41,453 bases of DNA. Source: Paractinoplanes atraurantiacus (GTDB lineage Bacteria > Actinomycetota > Actinomycetes > Mycobacteriales > Micromonosporaceae). Made by a program: the position numbers and the translations under genes. Below, one piece after another: positions 23,631 to 32,100 of this stretch; position 1 is the first letter of the stretch; each line of letters starts with the position of its first letter. The stretch lies in contig NZ_OBDY01000050.1 of the NCBI RefSeq assembly GCF_900215205.1, positions 1 to 41,453 on the forward strand, given 5' to 3'. The notes beneath the pieces were generated by a model. That model searched no databases. It worked only from the letters and a program-made list of their open reading frames with translations, and was not told the DNA's origin.

Positions 23631-25622
23631 TCACTTCCGGGACGTGCAGGAGGTTGTGGCTTTGACCGCCGGGTTGCTTTCCGAGGTCAGAGTCACGGTG
23701 GTACGGCGGGTGTCCTTCAGCCAGACCTCGGCCGACGAGGTCTTCCCGGCCGCGACGCCGATCACCGTGCGGGGCAGTGAGGCGTTGGGGGCGGTGACCC
23801 GGAAGACGTCGGCGGCCCGGCCGGTGTTGCGCACTCCGATGGTGCAGCGGGCCCAGCCGGTGCGGTCGGCGCGGGCAGTGTCGGGGTAGGCGCGGACGCC
23901 GCGGGTGGCCGGGCCGGCGCCGTCGAGGGAGCGCACCGCCACCTCGTACGAGAGAACACCCTTGCGGTCCCGCTTGCGGTCCAGGATGTAGAAGTGCAGG
24001 CGGTTGGCCGTGTCGACGTACTCGAAAGCGCTCCCCGAATTTGTCCCGGCGTGGAACAGGGCGTCGGAGAGCTGGCGGTAGTCGCCGATCGTCATCTTCT
24101 GGGGTGTGCCGTCGGGCAGAACGAAGTCGACCTTGTCGATGTCCTGCGGGTTGGCGTCGATCGTCCAGATGAACGGTGCCGCGTCGGCGTTCTTGGTCTT
24201 GGCCAGCAGGACGCCGGAGTCGGGAGTGAACGAGTCGAAGCCCATGCGGTCGACGACTTCGAGGGTGTAGTTGTCGTAGCCGCCGCCGTCGCAGAACGGG
24301 TCGGTGGCCGTGTCGCAGGCGGGGCTCAGATCGCCGCCGTCGAGGACCACGTTGATGCCCGGTCGTCCTTGGTCGACAGTGCGAGCGGTCACTCGGGTCA
24401 CCACGACGCCTGACTCGGCCAGCGCCGCGCGGGAAAGCTGGAGCACGTCGTCCACGATGCCGAGCTTCATCTTGTTGCGCAGCATGTGCTGGGCGCCCAT
24501 CGACGAACCCGAGGTGCCGGGGATCAGCCAGCGGCTGTGCGGGCCGCCGGGACCGTTGAAGGTGCCGCGGCTGAGCATCTCCCAGGGGCCGCTGTAGTCG
24601 CGGCGGGCCGGGACGCTGTACGGGTTGTTGTAGTTGTCGCCGACGCCGAGGATGTGGCTGAACTCGTGCGCGTAGGTCGACATGCCCGAGCTCTCGGCCT
24701 GCAGCGAGCTGCCCTGGGTGGCGTTGGGCCAGATGTTGGCCGAGGCCTGCCACGAGGTCCAGTCGACGTAGCGGGTGGCGTTCCAGTTGGGCAGGGCGGC
24801 GTCCGGCGGCCCCCACTCATCGGTCACGTCCTCTTTGGTCGTGAACTTCATCGGGCCGAACTCCTGCCAGGTGGCCGACTCGTCCTGCCCGGCCGAGAGG
24901 AAGAAGACGAAGTCGTACTTGGCCGCCTCGGCCTCACCGACGGCGGCGACCCAGGCGGCGCGGGCGTCGGTGCGCAGGTTGCGGTTGCAGACGTCGCCGG
25001 CCGGGCAGCCCTGGCCGCGCTGCATCTGAGCCTCGATGCCGTACTCGTGGCTGTCCGAGGGCATCTGGTAGACGCCGAAGGAGCTGAGCTCGATGCCGAA
25101 CCGCCCGTTCGAGTCCTCCATCCAGTATTCGTGGATGGTGTGCCCGCGGTTGAGCTTGCCCGGCTTGTTGAGGAAGTCCCGATAGAACTGGGGAACCTCG
25201 GACCGGGCCAGATTTTGTACGCCGGACGGGTTGCCGTAGATCGTGGAGTTGGCCGGCTGCGTGACGACGAACGGCTGGTTCGGGTAGTCGACGAGCACGA
25301 GGGCACCGTTGAAGTTGCGCTCCGACCCTTTCACCGCCGGGTCGGCCCAGTCGGTGCCGGGAATCGGCTTGTAGTCCGACCAGGTCATGGTGTCGGGCAG
25401 CTCGTAGCGCTGCGGATCGACCGGCTGTGGCCCGCTGCCTTTGCCGCTGAGCGCGGCCGCCTCGTCGACCTGCCACGGCTGCGTCTGCGGCCAGTGCCGC
25501 ATGCGCCAGGGCGTGTCCGGGTCTCCCGGCGGCGCGGCCGAGGCCGGCGTGGCGGTGAGGGCGCCGGCCAGGGCCAGCACCACAACGGACGTTGCCGAGA
25601 CCAGGCGCCGCGCACTCGTCAT
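23631..25622 (-). CDS. Secreted M6-family (immune inhibitor A-like) metalloprotease
   Basis: 663 residues. A signal peptide (1-29) precedes a pro-region and a zinc protease domain. The motif HEFSHILGVGD (His319, Glu320, His323, Asp329) fits the HExxHxxGxxD zinc site, with the M6-like GALVLVDYPNQPF and Cys-bearing segments such as CPAGDVCNRN. The C-terminal part (about 540-663) is a beta-rich domain ending with a Cys pair (ARCTIGV, TSCTSRK). Extracellular protein breakdown is the expected role. ATG start at 25622. Divergent from the GH35 gene with 95 bases between, so regulation could be shared. Confidence 0.92.
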   Translation of the reverse strand: MTSARRLVSATSVVVLALAGALTATPASAAPPGDPDTPWRMRHWPQTQPWQVDEAAALSGKGSGPQPVDPQRYELPDTMTWSDYKPIPGTDWADPAVKGSERNFNGALVLVDYPNQPFVVTQPANSTIYGNPSGVQNLARSEVPQFYRDFLNKPGKLNRGHTIHEYWMEDSNGRFGIELSSFGVYQMPSDSHEYGIEAQMQRGQGCPAGDVCNRNLRTDARAAWVAAVGEAEAAKYDFVFFLSAGQDESATWQEFGPMKFTTKEDVTDEWGPPDAALPNWNATRYVDWTSWQASANIWPNATQGSSLQAESSGMSTYAHEFSHILGVGDNYNNPYSVPARRDYSGPWEMLSRGTFNGPGGPHSRWLIPGTSGSSMGAQHMLRNKMKLGIVDDVLQLSRAALAESGVVVTRVTARTVDQGRPGINVVLDGGDLSPACDTATDPFCDGGGYDNYTLEVVDRMGFDSFTPDSGVLLAKTKNADAAPFIWTIDANPQDIDKVDFVLPDGTPQKMTIGDYRQLSDALFHAGTNSGSAFEYVDTANRLHFYILDRKRDRKGVLSYEVAVRSLDGAGPATRGVRAYPDTARADRTGWARCTIGVRNTGRAADVFRVTAPNASLPRTVIGVAAGKTSSAEVWLKDTRRTTVTLTSESNPAVKATTSCTSRK

Positions 25623-25661
25623 CCGCTCATCTTGGCAAACCCATAGACGTCATTCAATGGT

Positions 25662-25667
25662 TATGAT
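25662..25667 (+). promoter_or_regulatory. -10 element TATGAT of the GH35 promoter
   Basis: TATGAT lies directly before the CebR-type box and 51 bases upstream of the GH35 start. A good -35 at standard spacing is not obvious. With the operator overlapping the start-site region, repression by blocking is plausible. Confidence 0.4.
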
Positions 25668-25669
25668 GC

Positions 25670-25681
25670 GGGAGCGCTCCC
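25670..25681. promoter_or_regulatory. CebR-type operator (GGGAGCGCTCCC) before GH35
   Basis: CGGGAGCGCTCCCA at 25669-25682 has the same 12-bp core as the site at 6020 and 13 of 14 positions of the known CebR box. It lies between a -10-like element and the GH35 start, placing GH35 and the xylanase operon in one likely regulon. Confidence 0.75.
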
Positions 25682-25717
25682 ATCGGGTGACGCGTCGTGC
25701 GCGTGGAGAGGCTCGGC

Positions 25718-28528
25718 ATGAAGGTCGGTCGCATCCTGCTCGTTCTGGCTCTGGCGCTGGCCGGGGGTGGGCCGGCCGGTGCGCCGGCGGCCGCGGAACC
25801 GGTGCATCGGGTCAGCTATGACAAACACTCGCTGATGGTCGACGGGCAGCGGGTGCTGGTGCAGGCGGCCGAGTTCCACTACTTCCGGCTGCCCAGCCCG
25901 GAACTGTGGCGCGACATCCTGGAGAAGGAGAAGGCGGCCGGGTTCAACGCCGTGTCGGTCTACTTCGACTGGGCGTTCCACTCACCGGCGCCGGGGGTCT
26001 ACGACTTCAGTGGCGTACGCGACGTGGACCGGCTGCTGCGGACGGCCGAGCAGGTGGGGTTGTACGTCATCGCGCGGCCCGGCCCGTACATCAACGCCGA
26101 GACCAGCGGTGGCGGCTTTCCCGGGTGGCTCAAGCTCGTGCCGGGGCGGGCCCGCAGCAGCGCGCCCGGCTACACCGCCGCCTATCGGGACTGGCTCGGG
26201 CACATCAACCCGATCATCGCCCGGCATCAGATCACCCGGGGCGGGTCGGTGCTGCTCTACAACGTCGAGAACGAGTACGCGGTGAACACCGACGCCGCGT
26301 ACATGCAGGACCTTCAGGACACCGCCCGCGGGCACGGCATCGACGTCCCGATCACCACGAACCTGTGCTGCGACGCGGCGTCGTGGACCTCGACGTGGGC
26401 CTCGGGGCCCGGCGCCGTGCAGATACCGGGAGTGGACGACTATCCGCAGTCCTTCGACTGCGGCAACGCGGCGACCGTGTGGGGTGCGTGGGGCGCCGGG
26501 ATCACCGAGCGGGTGCGGGACGACGTGCCGGTGTTCGCCGCCGAATATCAGGCGGGGGCGATCGACGTGAACAACGCCGGGTACGAGGCCTGCCGCGAGC
26601 TCACCGGTGTGGCGTACACCCGGTATTTCCCGAAGAGCAACCTGATCACCAGCGGGGCCACGGCCTTCAGTCACTACATGGGCTTCGGCGGTACGAACTG
26701 GGGCTGGCTGGCCCAGCCCAACGACGTCTACACCTCGTACGACTACGGCGCCGCCATCACCGAGACCCGGCAGCTCACCGCGAAATACGACGAGTACAAG
26801 CGGCAGGGCTACTTCCTGCACGCGGTGGCGGGCTCACTCACCCGGACCGATCCGGTGGCCGCGCCGGCCGCGGCCGGGCTGGAGACGCTGGCGCGGGCCA
26901 ACCCGGACGACGGCGCCCAGTTCGTGCTGGTGCGCAACCCGGGGACGGCGGCCGTGTCGAGCACCCTCGACTGGGGTCCCTACGCCTTTCCGGTGACGCT
27001 CGCCGGGCACGACGCCAAGGTTCTGGTGGGCGGGTACGCGCTCGGCGGCCAGCGGCTCGTGGCGTCCACCTCGGAGATCCTGACCCACGAGACGATCGGC
27101 GGGCGGGACGTGGCAGTGCTCCACGGCAACCAGGACGCGCCCGGCGCGACCGTGCTGCGCTATTCGTCGAGGCCGCGGGTGACAGTGCTCGAAGGCCAAG
27201 TCACCACAACCTTCGATGCCGGTCATCTCAGGCTCGACTACACGCACACCGGGCTGGCCCGGGTGCTGATCGACGGCGGCGGGCGACGGCCGCTGCTGCT
27301 CCTGCTCGGCACGTCCGAGGCCGCGGCGTCGTTCTGGCGGGCCGACACCGCCGCCGGCCCGGTCCTGGTGCGTGGCACAGCACTGCTGCGCTCGGCGACC
27401 GCTCGGCCCGGGACTTTGGCGCTGCGCGCTGACACCGCTGCGGCCGGGCCGGTCGAGGTCTTCACCGGCGGGCGCGCGGTGACGGTCAACGGCGAGCGGG
27501 TCCCCACCCGCCGCACGCCGAGCGGATCGCTGCTGGGCCGCCTGCCCGGGCCGCGGCCGGTCGCCCTGCCGGCGCTCACCGGCTGGCGGCAGCACGCCGA
27601 GGCGCCCGAGGCCGCTCCCGGCTTCGACGACTCCCGCTGGGCCCTGGCCGACAAGACGTCCAGCCTGAGCCCGTTCGCTCCGCTCACCCAGCCGGTGCTG
27701 TTCAGCGACGAGTACGGCTTCCACACCGGCAGCGTCTGGTACCGGGGCCGGTTCACCGCCACCGGCGGCGAGACGTCGGTGTCGCTCAACGCGATCACCG
27801 GCAAGCGCGGCAACTACCTGGTCTGGCTGAACGGGCGCTATCTCGGCTCGGCCGCCGGCGGCGTCCAAGCCGACTCCGACGCGCCCGCCAACCCGTCGCC
27901 CGGTGCGGGCGAGTTCGCGGTGCCGGCCGGTCTGCTGAAGCCCGGCGGCCCGGCCGTGCTGTCGGTGCTGGTGCAGAACATGGGCCACAACGACGACTGG
28001 ACGGCCGACGACAACCGGTTCCGCCAGCCCCGTGGTCTCGTCGGGGCCCGGGTCAACGGCTCGGCGGCGCCGGTGACGTGGCGGATCCAGGGCACCGCGG
28101 CGATCGACCCGGTGCGCGGCGGCCTGAACAACGGCGGCCTCTACGGCGAGCGGGCCGGCTGGACCTCCCCCGGCTACGCCGACCGGAACTGGCCGTCCGC
28201 CGGCACGACCGTGCCGGCCGGCGTCACCTGGCTGCGCACGGCGTTCCAGTTGGATCTGCCGTCCGGACAGGACACTTCGGTGGTGCTGCGCTTCGCCGGC
28301 CCGCCGCCGGCCGGCTACCGAGCCGTCGTCTACCTCAATGGCTGGCAACTCGGCCAGTACGGCGCGGAGATCGGCCCGCAGACCGACTTCGTCCTGCCGG
28401 CCGGCCCGCTACGCCAGAACGGCCGCAACACCCTGGCCATCGCCGTCATCGCGACGTCGCCGAGCAGCGTCACCACGCCCACCCAGGCGGTCGCGGGCCG
28501 CCAGCGCGGCGGAGTGCAGGGCTCGTGA
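25718..28528 (+). CDS. Secreted GH35 beta-galactosidase
   Basis: 936 residues. A signal peptide (about 1-27) precedes a GH35 TIM barrel (about 35-370) with acid/base Glu186 (NVENEY) and nucleophile Glu276 (VFAAEYQAG). The family signature FHYFRLPSPELWRDILEKEK lies near the barrel start. Beta-sandwich domains follow, including a jelly-roll galactose-binding module around TGSVWYRGRF and KRGNYLVWLNGRYLG. It removes terminal beta-galactose from plant or other polysaccharide side chains outside the cell. The ATG at 25718 has GAGAGG six bases upstream; an in-frame GTG seven codons earlier is less likely. The stop overlaps the next gene's GTG. Confidence 0.94.
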   Translation: MKVGRILLVLALALAGGGPAGAPAAAEPVHRVSYDKHSLMVDGQRVLVQAAEFHYFRLPSPELWRDILEKEKAAGFNAVSVYFDWAFHSPAPGVYDFSGVRDVDRLLRTAEQVGLYVIARPGPYINAETSGGGFPGWLKLVPGRARSSAPGYTAAYRDWLGHINPIIARHQITRGGSVLLYNVENEYAVNTDAAYMQDLQDTARGHGIDVPITTNLCCDAASWTSTWASGPGAVQIPGVDDYPQSFDCGNAATVWGAWGAGITERVRDDVPVFAAEYQAGAIDVNNAGYEACRELTGVAYTRYFPKSNLITSGATAFSHYMGFGGTNWGWLAQPNDVYTSYDYGAAITETRQLTAKYDEYKRQGYFLHAVAGSLTRTDPVAAPAAAGLETLARANPDDGAQFVLVRNPGTAAVSSTLDWGPYAFPVTLAGHDAKVLVGGYALGGQRLVASTSEILTHETIGGRDVAVLHGNQDAPGATVLRYSSRPRVTVLEGQVTTTFDAGHLRLDYTHTGLARVLIDGGGRRPLLLLLGTSEAAASFWRADTAAGPVLVRGTALLRSATARPGTLALRADTAAAGPVEVFTGGRAVTVNGERVPTRRTPSGSLLGRLPGPRPVALPALTGWRQHAEAPEAAPGFDDSRWALADKTSSLSPFAPLTQPVLFSDEYGFHTGSVWYRGRFTATGGETSVSLNAITGKRGNYLVWLNGRYLGSAAGGVQADSDAPANPSPGAGEFAVPAGLLKPGGPAVLSVLVQNMGHNDDWTADDNRFRQPRGLVGARVNGSAAPVTWRIQGTAAIDPVRGGLNNGGLYGERAGWTSPGYADRNWPSAGTTVPAGVTWLRTAFQLDLPSGQDTSVVLRFAGPPPAGYRAVVYLNGWQLGQYGAEIGPQTDFVLPAGPLRQNGRNTLAIAVIATSPSSVTTPTQAVAGRQRGGVQGS

Positions 28529-29037
28529 GCGACGAATCGGTGTCACCGCTCGACACCCGCCTCTTCCCAGACCTCGCCGAGCGGGGCGGCCTGGGACCGG
28601 CCTGGCGCGACGCGGCCCGGCGGGCGGGCGCCGACCTCGACGAGATCTCCTGGCCCGACGGCTTCTTCCGGCTGAACAGCGCCTCGATCCCGGTGGAGGG
28701 CGGCCGGATAGACCTCGAGACGGTGCGCGACCAGCGCCTGTTCTTCATGCACATCAGCGTCGGCAGTCATCCCTGGCTGTGGGGAGGCAGCGACGACTTG
28801 GAACAGCTGGCCCGGGCCGCCGCCATCTGGCGGGACGGCAGCACGATCCGGGCGATGATCGCCGCCTTCCCTTTCCTGGAGACCAGCCGGTTCGTGCAGG
28901 CGCGCGAGAACGGCCAGGTCGCCATCTGGTGCGAGGGCGGCGGCTATGAGGTCTCGACGTCCTGGCGGGGCGCCGTCCGGCCGGCGGCGACGCCCGCCGA
29001 GGCGGTCCGCCTCGCGGTTGAGGAGATGCCTAGTTGA
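28525..29037 (+). CDS. Unknown small cytoplasmic protein coupled to GH35
   Basis: 170 residues, no signal peptide or membrane helix. The GTG start overlaps the GH35 stop (GTGA), implying translational coupling. The blocks DQRLFFMHISVGSHPWLWGG, DGSTIRAMIAAFPFLETSRF and VAIWCEGGGYEVS faintly recall DUF6193-type proteins, but I would not assign it. A cytoplasmic protein locked to a secreted galactosidase is odd; it may simply be a passenger. Confidence 0.75.
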   Translation: MSDESVSPLDTRLFPDLAERGGLGPAWRDAARRAGADLDEISWPDGFFRLNSASIPVEGGRIDLETVRDQRLFFMHISVGSHPWLWGGSDDLEQLARAAAIWRDGSTIRAMIAAFPFLETSRFVQARENGQVAIWCEGGGYEVSTSWRGAVRPAATPAEAVRLAVEEMPS

Positions 29038-29062
29038 CCTTCAGTTACCGAACCGTTACACG
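29034..29062 (+). promoter_or_regulatory. Weak sigma-70-like promoter candidate for the ThuA fusion gene
   Basis: TTGACC at 29034-29039 is a good -35; TACACG at 29057-29062 is a poor -10 at 17-base spacing. If used, the transcript would have a leader of about 110 bases containing the inverted repeat at 29096. Confidence 0.3.
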
Positions 29063-29095
29063 CTGGGCTCTTGCTTGAAACGTGGCCAAGGGCCG

Positions 29096-29122
29096 AGATT
29101 TGTCCAAGGAATAAACAAATCT
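29096..29122. promoter_or_regulatory. AT-rich inverted repeat AGATTTGT-N11-ACAAATCT in the leader
   Basis: Perfect 8-bp arms with an 11-base spacer stand out in this GC-rich region, 57-83 bases upstream of the next start. It may be an operator or a leader hairpin; the low GC favours a protein-binding site. Confidence 0.45.
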
Positions 29123-29178
29123 TTGCGGGATGGCTATTCGGCGGGCCGGACCGACCTAACAGGACACAAGGAGACCCT

Positions 29179-32100
29179 GTGCCCCGTCGAAGTTTCCGTG
29201 CATTGATCACGGCTGCCCTGTTGTTGTGTGCCCTTCTGACAGCTCCACATCAGGCCGCTGCCGCGCCGGCCGCCGCCGCGGCCGATCCGTACTCGGTTCT
29301 CGTCTTCTCCAAGACCGCCGCGTTCCGGCACGACTCCATCCCGGCCGGGATCGCGGCCATCAAAAAGCTCGGTGAGGACAACGGCTTCACCGTCGACACC
29401 ACTGAGGACGGGGCCGCGTTCACCGACGCCAACCTGGCCAAATACCGGGCCGTCGTCTGGCTTTCCACCACCGGCGACGTTCTGGACGCCGGGCAGCAGG
29501 CGGCCTTCGAGCGCTACATCCAGGCCGGCGGCGGGTACGCCGGCATCCACGCCGCCTCCGACACCGAGTACAGCTGGCCCTGGTACGGCGAGCTGGTCGG
29601 CGCCTACTTCAACAACCACCCGGCCAACCAGCAGGCCACGGTCAAGGTCGAGGACCACGCTCACCCCTCGACCGCCCACCTGCCGGACACCTGGCCGCGG
29701 TTCGACGAGTGGTACAACTTCCGCACCAACCCCCGCAGCAAGGTGCACGTGCTGGCCACCCTCGACGAGACCAGCTACAGCCCCGGCACCGGCGCGATGG
29801 GCTCCGACCACCCGACCGCCTGGTGCCGCGACTACGACGGGGGCCGGACCTGGTACACCGGCGGCGGCCACACCAACGAGTCGTTCGCCGATCCGCAGTT
29901 CCTGGCCCATCTGCTCGGCGGCATCCAGACCGCGGCCGGCGTGGCCGACGCGGACTGCGGGGCCTCGCTGACCAGCAGCTTCGAGAAGGTCTCGCTCGAC
30001 GGCAACACGAGCAACCCGATGGAGCTGGACATCGCCAAGGACGGCCGGGTCTTCTACGTCGAGCGCGACGGGCGCGTTCAGATCATCAAGCCCGACACCG
30101 GCCGTACGGTCACCGCGGTCGACCTCGATGTCTTCACCGGCAATGAGGACGGCCTGATCGGCATCCGGCTCGACCCGGACTTCGCCACCAACGGCTGGGT
30201 CTACCTGTACTACGCCCGCAACGACGGGACGCCCCGCAACCTGCTGTCGCGCTTCACGGTCACCGGCGACACCATCGCCGTGGCCAGTGAGAAAGTCGTG
30301 CTCCAGGTCGACACGCAGCGCAACACCTGCTGTCACGCCGGCGGCAGCATGACCTTCGACCGCGACGGCAACCTCTACCTGGCCACCGGCGACAACACCA
30401 ACCCGTTCGAGTCGGACGCGTACACGCCGATCGACGAGCGGGCCGGCCGGCAGGACTACGACGCCCAGCGCTCCGCGGGCAACACCAACGACCTGCGCGG
30501 CAAGGTGCTGCGGATCCACCCGGAGGACGACGGGTCGTACACCGTCCCGGCCGGAAACCTCTTCGCTCCCGGCACTGCCAAGACGCGGCCGGAGATCTTC
30601 GCGATGGGCTTCCGCAACCCGTTCCGGATCGGCACCGACCCGAAAACCGGCACCCTCTACGTCGGCGACTACGGGCCGGACGCCAGCACCACCAACCCCA
30701 ACCGGGGCCCTGAGGGCACCGTGGAGTGGAACATCGTCGGCAAGGCCGGCAACTACGGGTGGCCGTACTGCACCGGCGCGAACTACGCGTACAACGACTA
30801 CCAGTTCCCGTCCGGGCCGAGCGGCGCCAAGTTCGACTGCGCGGCCCCGAAGAACGACTCCCCGAACAACACCGGCCTGACCGACCTGCCGCCGGCCATC
30901 GCGGCCACCGTCGACTACGACTACGGCGGCAACCCGCGCTTCCCCGAGATCGGTGGCGGCGGCGCGCCGATGGGCGGACCGGTCTACCGGTACGACGCGG
31001 CGCTGAGCTCCGACCGCAAGTGGCCCGCCTACTACGACGGCAAGGCCATGTTCGGCGAGTGGAACCAGTCCAAGATGTACACAATGCAGGTCTCCGCGGA
31101 CGGCAAGTCGCTGGTCGACATCAACCAGCTGCTGACCGGGATGAGCTTCATCCGGCCGATGGACTTCGAGTTCGGCCCGGACGGCGCGCTCTACATGATC
31201 GAGTGGGGCAGCGGGTTCGGCGGCAGCAACGACGACTCCGGCGTCTACCGGATCGATTACGTGGCCGGGGATCGAGCGCCGATCGCCGCGGCATCGGCGA
31301 CACCGACCTCCGGGCCGGTGCCGCTGACCGCGAAGTTCTCCAGCGCCGGCTCCCGTGACCCGGACGGCGGCGCGCTGACCTACGCCTGGACGTTCGGCGA
31401 CGGTGGCACCTCGGACGAGGCCAACCCCACACACACGTACACCAAAGCCGGTAATTACAACGCCCAGCTCACCGTCACCAACCCCAAGGGGCGTACGGCG
31501 GTGGCCAACGTGCCGGTGACGGTCGGCAACACCGCGCCGACGGTGTCCATCGAGTTCCCGCCGGACGGCGGCTTCTTCGACTGGGGCGACCAGGTCAAGT
31601 ACACGATCAAGGTGACCGACCCGGAGGACGGCACCATCGAGTGCGACCGGATCCAGCTGCAGGTGCTGCTCGGCCACGACGAGCACGCCCACCCGCTGGA
31701 GCAGCACACCGGCTGCACCGGCACCGTGCAGACCGCGCTCGCGGCCGGCCACGGCGCCGAGGCCGACGTCTTCGCGGTCTTCGAGGCCACCTACACCGAC
31801 AACGGCGGCGAGGGCGGCGCGGCCGCGCTCACCGGCCGGGCCATCGAGCAGTTGCAGCCCAAGCGCAAGCAGGCCGAGTACTACACCGGCACCGGCCGGG
31901 TGGCCGGCAGCACCGGCGGCGGCGACGCCGGCGTGCAGCGGGAGACCGCCAGCGATCCGGCCGGCGGCGGCCAGAACATCGGCTTCATCGAGGACGGCGA
32001 CTGGTGGTCGCTCGACCCGGCCAGCCTGACCGGCGTCGACTCGATCCGCTTCCGGGCGGCCTCGGCCGCGTCCGGCGGCCAGATCGAGATCCGGTCCGGG

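Noticed and set aside
24486..25646. A 386-residue forward open frame
   Set aside because: Antisense to the M6 protease whose HEFSH motif and signal peptide are clear.
29134..31752. An 872-residue open frame on the reverse strand
   Set aside because: Lies opposite the ThuA and propeller domains, has no motifs, and has Val/Gly/Arg-rich composition.
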